The notes beneath the pieces are model-generated. The model made no database searches, was not told the origin of the DNA, and saw nothing but the letters and a program-made list of their open reading frames with translations. Shown here piece after piece: positions 1 through 5,648 of a DNA stretch of 38,150 nt (position 1 is the first letter of the stretch; the number at the start of each line of letters is the position of its first letter). Position numbers and translations under genes: made by a program. The DNA lies in the IMG/VR virus record IMGVR_UViG_3300049847_000092, positions 1 through 38,150 of that record; one strand, 5' to 3'. Source of the DNA: a virus.

Positions 1-127
1 TAATGGCTACGTGTATATATTCCGAGCTAAACCCTAATTTTTCGTATCTTATAATTTTATCAAAAATAAATTTTATGTCAATAATGTTGTTTTTTTTATC
101 CATTTTTTAATATATTTTCTATTTGTT
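1..127. repeat. Terminal direct repeat, left copy (assembly overlap)
   Basis: Bases 1-127 are identical to 38024-38150. A leftward gene is intact when read through the right-hand copy into unique sequence, so the two ends are the same locus of a circular map. The length of 127 equals a k-mer size commonly used by de Bruijn assemblers, so this is more likely an overlap artefact than a real virion terminal repeat. The unit genome is 38,023 bp. Confidence 0.95.
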
Positions 128-368
128 CTTCTGAATAACAATTATCGCCTATAAAATACCTATATTTACCAACTCCAAATCTAACTCTTTTATAACTTTT
201 AATTGGACCATGATTTGTTAAAACGCCAACTGGTATTGGATGATAATAAGTTATTTTACCACATTTTGCACATCCAGAATGATAATCGGATAAATCAAAA
301 ACATAATAATTATTAATACATCCTTTACATTTTGTAGATTCCATAATATAATCTTCTATAAAAAACAT
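96..368 (-). CDS. Small zinc-ribbon-like protein, unknown function
   Basis: A 90-residue leftward protein. Cys14-x2-Cys17 and Cys33-x2-Cys36 form a four-cysteine knuckle that could bind one zinc. The rest is rich in Tyr and Lys. Its start overlaps the stop of the upstream gene by one base (TAATG arrangement), and its stop overlaps the start of the gene that crosses the circular join, so translation is probably coupled. An alternative start is Met9, which keeps the zinc knuckle. No family is recognised; nucleic-acid binding is an inference from the knuckle only. Confidence 0.75.
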   Translation of the reverse strand: MFFIEDYIMESTKCKGCINNYYVFDLSDYHSGCAKCGKITYYHPIPVGVLTNHGPIKSYKRVRFGVGKYRYFIGDNCYSEEQIENILKNG

Positions 369-616
369 TATTCTTTAATATATTTTACACCTTGTTTAAA
401 TTCATAGCAATCTAATAGGTCCTCTAATAGCATAGAGGTATTTTTAATAAAATAACCCTTATTTTTATTTACTGCGTAAGGACCTAAAAAACCGTATGAC
501 AAAACAGTAATATTTATTATTCCATTACTAGAAGGTGATTGAGATAATAAAAAAGAGTTCTTTTTAAATCTTAAACTTTTTCTTTTTGAAATACCAATAT
601 ATTCTATCTTTTTCAT
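368..616 (-). CDS. First gene of the leftward cluster, unknown
   Basis: An 82-residue basic protein beginning MKKIEYIGISKRKS. I chose the ATG at 616 over a TTG two codons upstream because it lies 3 nt after a perfect TATATTTG box, which would make the transcript start at or beside this codon. It is the promoter-proximal gene of the leftward unit and so likely among the first expressed. No domain is recognised. Confidence 0.7.
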   Translation of the reverse strand: MKKIEYIGISKRKSLRFKKNSFLLSQSPSSNGIINITVLSYGFLGPYAVNKNKGYFIKNTSMLLEDLLDCYEFKQGVKYIKE

Positions 617-619
617 GCA

Positions 620-649
620 CAAATATACATACTTAAACTAATACACAAA
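620..649 (-). promoter_or_regulatory. Leftward promoter PL (-33 TTTG, -7 TATATTTG)
   Basis: On the minus strand TTTG (649-646) is followed after 18 nt by TATATTTG (627-620), a full match to the Bacteroidetes consensus TTTG-N18-21-TAnnTTTG. The start codon of the first leftward gene is at 616, so the message would be leaderless. It faces away from the rightward promoter near 691-720, and the two define the divergent early control region. Confidence 0.7.
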
Positions 650-690
650 ATATTTATTTGTTAAATTATGTTAAAATTTATATAAACCTA

Positions 691-720
691 TTGTGGATAT
701 AATTTTTGTTTGTACTTTTA
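691..720 (+). promoter_or_regulatory. Candidate rightward promoter PR
   Basis: TTG at 691-693 and TACTTTTA at 713-720 are spaced 19 nt, resembling the TTG / TAnnTTTG pattern with the last base changed. Transcription would start near 724, giving a leader of about 16 nt before the ATG at 740. It is a weaker match than PL, but it is the only candidate found in this gap that suits the early right arm. Confidence 0.4.
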
Positions 721-739
721 CAACCATAAAACCAAAACA

Positions 740-970
740 ATGACACCAGAACAACAAGCAATACACCACATTAATAGATTAGATTCTATGCCTAATGATA
801 AGTATAAATGTGAGCTTTGCGGATGTAAGCACGAAGTAGTAGCTAAAGACCCTGATACTAATGATTATTACTGTCAGGATTGTATAGTAAGTGGTGAGGT
901 TACAAGATGCCTAGAAAGAAACCAATACGGAATATGTCAAATATTAACAATTATAAACCAAGTAAAATGA
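740..970 (+). CDS. Small cysteine-rich zinc-binding protein
   Basis: A 76-residue protein starting MTPEQQ at 740. A longer reading begins at 710, but the ATG at 740 has the A-rich leader typical of this genome and leaves room for the promoter. Cys24, Cys27, Cys29, Cys45 and Cys48 form a CxxCxC...CxxC zinc ribbon. It is the first rightward gene and overlaps the next by 64 bases in another frame. Its role is unknown; small zinc-ribbon proteins in this position are common in early phage operons. Confidence 0.65.
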   Translation: MTPEQQAIHHINRLDSMPNDKYKCELCGCKHEVVAKDPDTNDYYCQDCIVSGEVTRCLERNQYGICQILTIINQVK

Positions 971-1140
971 CAACAGAAGAAACAAGAATACTAAACGCCT
1001 TAGAAGATAGGTTGTATAAAAAAAGCACCTTAAACAAGCATTTAACTGCTCAGGCGGCTTATGTAGATGCAAGTTTTGAGGTATTAGAAACAATTAAACA
1101 AATTAGATTATTAAACCAAAAAACAGAAAACAAATGCTAA
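907..1140 (+). CDS. Small basic helical protein, unknown
   Basis: A 77-residue protein, starting inside the previous gene (ATG 907). Its N-terminal 20 residues are basic and its C-terminal half looks helical. A later in-frame Met (MTTEETRILN) gives a 57-residue version that overlaps the upstream gene far less and could be the true start. No domain is recognised. Confidence 0.55.
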   Translation: MPRKKPIRNMSNINNYKPSKMTTEETRILNALEDRLYKKSTLNKHLTAQAAYVDASFEVLETIKQIRLLNQKTENKC

Positions 1141-1226
1141 ACTTATTATTATTTATATTTGCCTTTATGCTAGTAGCGGTAATAGGTGAGGGAATCAGAG
1201 TATTAATCAATAAACGTAAGAAATAA
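1134..1226 (+). CDS. 30-residue single-pass membrane peptide
   Basis: ATG 1134 to TAA 1224-1226 encodes 30 residues: a hydrophobic stretch of about 16 residues (LNLLLFIFAFMLVAVI) followed by a short polar tail ending in KRKK. The positive-inside rule puts the C-terminus in the cytoplasm. It overlaps the stop of the preceding gene and shares a base with the next ATG (TAATG), so it sits tightly in the early operon. Role unknown. Confidence 0.5.
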   Translation: MLNLLLFIFAFMLVAVIGEGIRVLINKRKK

Positions 1227-1945
1227 TGATAAAAATAGAAATTAAAAATAGATGGACTGGCTCAATTATATTTGAATACAGTAAAGAAAATAACACGGTT
1301 AAAGACACGTTAATAGAAGCGGTAAAAAATGGTGCTTACTTGCGTGGTGCTTACTTGCGTGATGCTGACTTGGGTGGTGCTGACTTGGGTGGTGCTTACT
1401 TGGGTGGTGCTGACTTGGGTGGTGCTTACTTGCATTGTGCTGACTTGGGTGGTGCTTACTTGGGTGGTGCTTACTTGGGTGGTGCTTACTTGCATGGTGC
1501 TGACTTGGGTGGTGCTTACTTGCATTGTGCTGACTTGGGTGGTGCTTACTTGCATGGTGCTGACTTGGGTGGTGCTGACTTGGATGGTGCTGACTTGCGT
1601 GGTGCTGACTTGCGTGATGCTGACTTGGGTGGTGCTGACTTGGGTGGTGCTTACTTGGGTGGTGCTGACTTGGGTGGTGCTTACTTGCATGGTGCTGACT
1701 TGGGTGATATTAAAATCAAAAAAGCACAAGTATTTACAGGGCTTTATAAGTATATTTGTATGCCGATAATTTCAGATGACGATAAACTTTATATTAAATT
1801 AGGCTGTTATACACGTTTACTTTCTGAATGGGAATCTTACTTTTGGAATAATCCTAAAGAATTTCCTAACGATGGAAATATAGAATCTCAATATAGAGTA
1901 ATGGCATTTGAAACGTGTAAAAAGTGGTTAGAATTAAATAAGTAA
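1226..1945 (+). CDS. Pentapeptide-repeat protein
   Basis: A 239-residue protein with three parts. Residues 1-35 form a leader starting MIKIEIKNRWTG. Residues 36-160 are 25 uninterrupted pentapeptides of the form (G/D/C)-A-(D/Y)-L-(G/R/H/D). Residues 161-239 are an aromatic-rich C-terminal domain. Pentapeptide repeats fold as a right-handed quadrilateral beta-helix with A and L facing inward; known members such as MfpA and Qnr mimic DNA and bind gyrase. Here every A and L is invariant and all variation is at exposed positions. Whether this protein mimics DNA is not shown; the many Asp at exposed positions would fit, but half the repeats carry Tyr there. Confidence 0.9.
   Translation: MIKIEIKNRWTGSIIFEYSKENNTVKDTLIEAVKNGAYLRGAYLRDADLGGADLGGAYLGGADLGGAYLHCADLGGAYLGGAYLGGAYLHGADLGGAYLHCADLGGAYLHGADLGGADLDGADLRGADLRDADLGGADLGGAYLGGADLGGAYLHGADLGDIKIKKAQVFTGLYKYICMPIISDDDKLYIKLGCYTRLLSEWESYFWNNPKEFPNDGNIESQYRVMAFETCKKWLELNK
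1331..1705 (+). repeat. 25 x 15-bp tandem repeat (pentapeptide array)
   Basis: Twenty-five copies of a 15-bp unit, GGTGCTGACTTGGGT in its commonest form. Differences occur only at first or second codon bases: GAC/TAC, GGT/CGT/CAT/GAT and GGT/GAT/TGT. All 125 third codon positions are fixed. Units 3-7 and 20-24 are the same five-unit, 75-bp block, showing duplication or gene conversion above the single-unit level. The repeat has no stop in several frames, which creates spurious open frames on both strands. Confidence 0.95.
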
Positions 1946-1964
1946 TCAATAAATATAAAAACAA

Positions 1965-2351
1965 ATGAAAACAGCAAAAATCACAAAAGTAGTTGGTAAG
2001 AAAGACTTTACTAACAGTTTCGGAACTACAATTTACCATCAATTAGTTATGGATAATGGTGATAAGATTGAAATCGGCAAAAAGAAAGAACTTAAAGAAG
2101 GTTGGGAATTAACCTATGAAATCACAGATGATGGTTTTGAATATCACAAAGCTAAAAGCGTTCAACCATTACCACAAGCTACTCAACCAACCCCACAAAA
2201 TAACCCTGTCTTAAACGTACAGAATTTAATTGTGGCTCAAAGTTCGTTAAGTACTGCTGTTGCGTTTTTAAAAGAGGCTGGTTGTACAGATTCAACAGAT
2301 GTTATAGCTTTAGCAAATGACTTTTACAAATGGGTTTTAACAAAAGGATAA
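1965..2351 (+). CDS. Early protein next to recombination genes, unknown
   Basis: 128 residues, with the leader AAAAACAAATG at its start. Residues 1-65 look like a small beta-barrel (alternating hydrophobics with DNGDKIEIGKKKEL). A Pro/Gln linker follows (about 70-82), then a helical C-terminus ending in DFYKWVLTKG. Position just before the Gp157-like and NinG-like genes suggests a DNA-binding or replication accessory role. An OB-fold is an inference from the strand pattern. Confidence 0.65.
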   Translation: MKTAKITKVVGKKDFTNSFGTTIYHQLVMDNGDKIEIGKKKELKEGWELTYEITDDGFEYHKAKSVQPLPQATQPTPQNNPVLNVQNLIVAQSSLSTAVAFLKEAGCTDSTDVIALANDFYKWVLTKG

Positions 2352-2352
2352 T

Positions 2353-2838
2353 ATGAAATCACTTTATCAAATATCGTCAGAGTACCTCCAACTTGCGGAG
2401 GCTCTGACAAACGACGAGTTAACGGTTGAATCAGAATCTCAACTACAAATCAACCAACAGGAACTTCAGGCAAAGGGGTTAGCGTATGGCTATCTGATTA
2501 AAGAGTTTGAATACGATATTGACACCATAGATTCTGAGATTGCACGTTTAGAGGCTTTAAAAACTAGCCGTAAAAACGCATTAGACAGGCTTAAAACAAC
2601 TTTAAAAGGTGCTATGGAGTTATACGGCATCTTAGAATTAAAAAGCCCTACATTAAAAGTGAACTTTAGAAAGTCTGAATCTGTAATTATCCAGGATATG
2701 TCTCAATTAGATTCTAGGTTTATAAGAGTTAAGACAACAAAAGAACCGGATAAAACAGCCATTAAACAAGCTATTAAAGAAGGGCAGAGTGTGCAAGGGG
2801 CTGAATTAGTAATTAATAACAATTTGCAGATTAAGTAA
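2353..2838 (+). CDS. Siphovirus Gp157-like protein
   Basis: 161 residues. The pattern matches the Gp157 family: an N-terminal helix (SLYQISSEYLQLAEAL), a central coiled coil with EIARLEALKTSRKNALDRLK (about 67-86), then KLKSPTLKVNFRKSESV-type strands and a C-terminus rich in Lys and Ile. Family members sit in phage replication or recombination clusters; some have been linked to phage-resistance phenotypes, without a settled mechanism. Its stop overlaps the next start (TAATG). Confidence 0.75.
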   Translation: MKSLYQISSEYLQLAEALTNDELTVESESQLQINQQELQAKGLAYGYLIKEFEYDIDTIDSEIARLEALKTSRKNALDRLKTTLKGAMELYGILELKSPTLKVNFRKSESVIIQDMSQLDSRFIRVKTTKEPDKTAIKQAIKEGQSVQGAELVINNNLQIK

Positions 2839-3191
2839 TGAAGTTAATTTTAGAATCAATAGTTGACGGTATATCAACTCTAAAAGATGGCAGTTTAAAG
2901 GTTGTATTATCTACTCAGGAAGTGGATAGTACAACGGCTGCCTCCTTGTTTAACTTTAGGAATAAGTTTTGCAAGGTACTTATATCAGACAGCAATATAA
3001 CATCTTTAGAGGCTGAGTTGGTTGACAATACAAGTGTGGCGGTAGGTAAAAAACCTAAATCAGAAAGTTCAAGGTTAAGAGCTGTATTGTTTAGAATGCA
3101 CGAACAAAGCAACTCGGAATTAGATTTTGAGATGTTTTATAAGAATGAAATGAATAAGATTATTGAACATTATCGGTCAAAATTAGATTAA
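2838..3191 (+). CDS. Unknown protein in the recombination block
   Basis: 117 residues. The N-terminal half reads as alternating beta strands (LILESIVDGISTLKDGSLKV) and the C-terminal half as charged helices. It is coupled to the Gp157-like gene upstream and abuts the NinG-like gene, whose ATG follows this stop directly, so it probably acts in the same DNA-processing step. No signature motif is recognised, and it is too short for a RecT or ERF annealase. Confidence 0.65.
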   Translation: MKLILESIVDGISTLKDGSLKVVLSTQEVDSTTAASLFNFRNKFCKVLISDSNITSLEAELVDNTSVAVGKKPKSESSRLRAVLFRMHEQSNSELDFEMFYKNEMNKIIEHYRSKLD

Positions 3192-3818
3192 ATGGTTAAA
3201 CCTATCCAATACAAGCCAAAGCCTAAGAAATGTAAAATGTGTGGGACTCAGTTTAATCCATACACGCCTTTACAAATGGTATGCAGCCCTAATTGTGCAT
3301 TAGAATATAACTCAGAACGTGAGGTTAAGAAAAGGGTTAGTAAAATGAAAAACGACTTAGAAGATTCTAATTTTTTAAGAAACAAAGCACAAAATGAGTT
3401 TAACGAACTAATTAGAATGATTGACAGTTCAATGCCTTGCATAAGTTGTGGTAATCGTAAATATGGACATGGTGAGGCTGGACACTATCACTCAAGGGGT
3501 AAAAATCCAACTATATTCATTCATGCTCACAATATACATTTACAGGATAATCATTGTAATCAGCATTTATCAGCTAATATAATTGGTTATGATAATGGAT
3601 TAATTAATAGATACGGTAAACAATATTGGGAATATGTTAAATTTGAATTACCTAAAATAGAACCATTGCACTTAACAAGAGAAGACTATAAGGCTATTAT
3701 GGTAAAAATAAGAACTTTTAAACGTTACTTACAAACACTAAATTTGGAAGGATTAACGAACTCGCAAAGATTAGAATTAAGAAATTTGTTAAACGAAAGA
3801 TTAGGAATTTATAAATAA
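3192..3818 (+). CDS. ninG: NinG/Rap-like recombination protein
   Basis: 208 residues. A first zinc site is formed by Cys14-x2-Cys17 and Cys31-x3-Cys35; a second lies at Cys83-x2-Cys86 followed by GHGEAGHYHSRG with several His. Coiled-coil charged helices separate the two, and a segment typical of the family (IHAHNIHLQDNHCNQHLS) follows. Lambda NinG (Rap) is a Holliday-junction-targeting recombinase. Length matches the family (about 200). It is adjacent to other recombination or replication genes. Confidence 0.8.
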   Translation: MVKPIQYKPKPKKCKMCGTQFNPYTPLQMVCSPNCALEYNSEREVKKRVSKMKNDLEDSNFLRNKAQNEFNELIRMIDSSMPCISCGNRKYGHGEAGHYHSRGKNPTIFIHAHNIHLQDNHCNQHLSANIIGYDNGLINRYGKQYWEYVKFELPKIEPLHLTREDYKAIMVKIRTFKRYLQTLNLEGLTNSQRLELRNLLNERLGIYK

Positions 3819-3829
3819 ACAAAAACAAC

Positions 3830-4507
3830 ATGAAAAAAGAAATCGAACAACTAAGAAAAGAATTTAACGAGCGTATAGATGCTTTGCTTAAAGAAGAACC
3901 TAAAGAATTAGAATTAAATAGGTGGTATAAATACAAAAATACTAATCAGATTATATTTAGAACTTCTAATTATGATAATTATGGTATTGCTTATGGTGAA
4001 TGGAGAACAGATTTATATTGTAGCGGTAAATGGTTTATCCCGGCCACAGACAAAGAAGTAAGAGATGCTTTAATTGCCGAAGCAAAAAAGAGGGGGTTTT
4101 ATGATATTGGAAATAAATTTATATCATCAATATCTGATAATTGTAAAAAAAGAGAAATACGCCCTTATAATACTCAAGGTGAAATTAGTTATATTTTTGA
4201 TGATAATGGTTTATGGTGCGATGAAGGAATGGCAACTTTTAATAAATTTTGTTCTAATCCTTATATTTTTAAAGACGGCAAATGGGCAGAAATAATCCAA
4301 GAAGAAACAATCAAAATAGGTGAATATCCTATTGAGTTTAAATATGGTAATGCATTTATTAATGGTTTAGCTTACTCAAAAAATGATTTTGAAAAAGTTA
4401 AAGAAGTATTATGTATGCACAACGTACACTCTTTAAACGTAGGTTGTAATGGTCAATACGAAGTAGATTTAGACACTATCAATAAAATCCTATGCAAACT
4501 AAAATAG
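3830..4507 (+). CDS. Unknown protein with N-terminal coiled coil
   Basis: 225 residues with ATG 3830 behind an AAAAACAACATG leader. Residues 1-28 form a charged coiled coil (KKEIEQLRKEFNERIDAL). The body is rich in Trp, Tyr and Gly with repeated 'KW' and 'YKYKN' segments, suggesting small beta domains. It contains two related-looking surface patches (around SGKWFIPATDKEVRDALIAE and FKDGKWAEIIQEE). No enzyme motif is seen. Confidence 0.65.
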   Translation: MKKEIEQLRKEFNERIDALLKEEPKELELNRWYKYKNTNQIIFRTSNYDNYGIAYGEWRTDLYCSGKWFIPATDKEVRDALIAEAKKRGFYDIGNKFISSISDNCKKREIRPYNTQGEISYIFDDNGLWCDEGMATFNKFCSNPYIFKDGKWAEIIQEETIKIGEYPIEFKYGNAFINGLAYSKNDFEKVKEVLCMHNVHSLNVGCNGQYEVDLDTINKILCKLK

Positions 4508-4644
4508 ACTTCACAATTAACAAACTAGCCTACTTAAAACAAGATTTAAGGAAGGCAGAAGAAAAGTTAAACAAAGCACTTTTAAGTATTAGAGCTTACA
4601 AAGGGCATAAGACTAAACGTGTTAATAAGTTGTTAATTAAATAA
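4492..4644 (+). CDS. 50-residue basic helical protein
   Basis: ATG 4492 to TAA 4642-4644, overlapping the end of the previous gene by 16 bases. The sequence is almost wholly helical and Lys-rich (LKQDLRKAEEKLNKALLSIR), likely a short coiled coil. It closes the first early operon just before the promoter at 4654. Function unknown. Confidence 0.5.
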   Translation: MQTKIDFTINKLAYLKQDLRKAEEKLNKALLSIRAYKGHKTKRVNKLLIK

Positions 4645-4653
4645 TAAATAAAT

Positions 4654-4684
4654 TTTGCAGATAGATAAATAATAACTATATTTG
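4654..4684 (+). promoter_or_regulatory. Promoter of the replication operon (TTTG-N19-TATATTTG)
   Basis: TTTG at 4654-4657 and TATATTTG at 4677-4684 are separated by 19 nt, a perfect Bacteroidetes promoter. The start site would be near 4688, leaving a leader of about 97 nt before the ATG at 4785. Within the leader GCGACC (4690-4695) can pair with GGTCGC (4754-4759). Confidence 0.7.
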
Positions 4685-4696
4685 TACCAGCGACCA

Positions 4697-4798
4697 ATGA
4701 AAAACTTTGAAAATATCCCGAACGAAATTAGCCCTGTGTGTTCTACATTTGTGGGTCGCCTAGTTTTTAGTAGGGTATTTTTTTATGGCACAAAATAA
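4697..4798 (+). other. Possible leader peptide in the replication-operon 5' UTR
   Basis: A 33-codon reading frame with ATG at 4697 ends with TAA 4796-4798, overlapping the start of the next gene in another frame. It begins about 9 nt after the predicted transcript start and is enclosed by the GCGACC/GGTCGC pair. It could be a translated leader that couples to the next gene, or chance. I see no protein signature in it. Confidence 0.2.
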
Positions 4799-5393
4799 AA
4801 AATCAGTACTACTTTACTGCGACATTATTCACACTATTGAACAGCTTGACGATTCAGATGCCGGACTGCTTTTTAAGCATTATTTAAGGTACATAAACGA
4901 CCAGAATCCAGAGCCTCCAAGCAAATTAATTCAAATTGTTTTCGAGCCAATTAGACAAAATCTTAAAAGGGATTTAAAGAAGTGGGAAGATAAGTCATTG
5001 AAAAACAAGGATAATGCCAATAAGCGATGGAATGCGAACGCATCCGAACGCATAAAACATGATGCGAATTATGCCGATAAAGATAAAGTAACAGTTAAAG
5101 TAAAAGATAAAGTAACAGTTAAAGTAAAAGATAAAGTAAAGTATAGGGATTTAGTAAACCTCACACTTTCTGAATTTGACAAGTTAGTTAGTGAATATGG
5201 TGAACAACCAACTAACTGGATGTTGGATAAACTAAACGCCTACAAACTAAGCAAGGGTAAAACCTACAAAAGCGACTACGGGGCTATCTTAACTTGGGTA
5301 GTTAAAAGCTACGAAGAACATAAAAAAACGCAAACTAAAGAAGAAACCAACCCATTAATAAACGCAATTAACAAAATGTATAAACAATCATAA
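4785..5393 (+). CDS. DUF6291-type replisome-organiser candidate
   Basis: 202 residues. The N-terminal 90 residues (KKSVLLYCDIIHTIEQLDD..., AGLLFKHYLRYIND, EPIRQNLKRDLKKWED) match the DUF6291 pattern found in Bacteroidetes phage replication genes. A low-complexity linker follows (about 85-120, including a doubled DKVTVKVK). The C-terminal region (LTLSEFDKLVSEYGEQPTNW) resembles DnaD-type helicase-loader tails. Such proteins are thought to open the origin and recruit host replication proteins. The linker DNA carries direct and inverted repeats, the same arrangement as the lambda O origin. Confidence 0.65.
   Translation: MAQNKKSVLLYCDIIHTIEQLDDSDAGLLFKHYLRYINDQNPEPPSKLIQIVFEPIRQNLKRDLKKWEDKSLKNKDNANKRWNANASERIKHDANYADKDKVTVKVKDKVTVKVKDKVKYRDLVNLTLSEFDKLVSEYGEQPTNWMLDKLNAYKLSKGKTYKSDYGAILTWVVKSYEEHKKTQTKEETNPLINAINKMYKQS
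5032..5139 (+). repeat. Iteron-like repeats inside the replication gene (candidate origin)
   Basis: Two repeat types sit side by side. ATGCGAAC/GAACGCAT and their inverse recur between 5032 and 5069, including the palindrome-like ATGCGAACGCAT. Then a 24-bp unit beginning GATAAAGTAACAG is present at 5082-5105 and 5106-5129, with a third partial copy at 5130-5139. The region is AT-rich and encodes a flexible linker, which tolerates such repeats. Origin function is inferred from the analogy to phages with iterons inside the initiator gene. Confidence 0.4.
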
Positions 5394-5405
5394 AAACCAA
5401 AACAA

Positions 5406-5648
5406 ATGACTGAACAACTAAAAAAAGAATCAGCAATACTAATGGCTTTATTTAAAGCTACGGTAGAGCAGAGCAAGTATTTAACTGGAGAGTTAAAACA
5501 GCGACCTAAACAAGTATTTAACGATTGGTATCGTAAAGGATGGATGTTATTAGATGAATTGGAAAAATCAAAAACAGTTGATAATGAGTACTTAGAGAGA
5601 GTTACTGATATTTATCACAATATTAACTTAGAAATACGTAGGTCATAA
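5406..5648 (+). CDS. Small helical protein, unknown
   Basis: 80 residues, all-helical appearance (TEQLKKESAILMALFKATVEQ; EYLERVTDIYHNINLEIRRS). It starts behind a CCAAAACAAATG leader, and its last base is shared with the ATG of the helicase-methyltransferase gene (TAATG), so the two are translationally coupled. It might be a partner of that enzyme; nothing in the sequence proves this. Confidence 0.6.
   Translation: MTEQLKKESAILMALFKATVEQSKYLTGELKQRPKQVFNDWYRKGWMLLDELEKSKTVDNEYLERVTDIYHNINLEIRRS

Noticed and set aside
1-127. True direct terminal repeat of the virion (T7-like)
   Set aside because: The length equals an assembly k-mer and a gene reads across the join; there is no independent sign of doubled DNA.
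1331-1705. CRISPR-like array
   Set aside because: The 15-bp units are contiguous, lack spacers and are coding.
1310-1769. Long open frames on both strands over the pentapeptide array
   Set aside because: The 15-bp repeat contains no stop in these frames, so they are by-products of the repeat; their translations are monotonous (VSTTQ, VLTWV) and have no other support.
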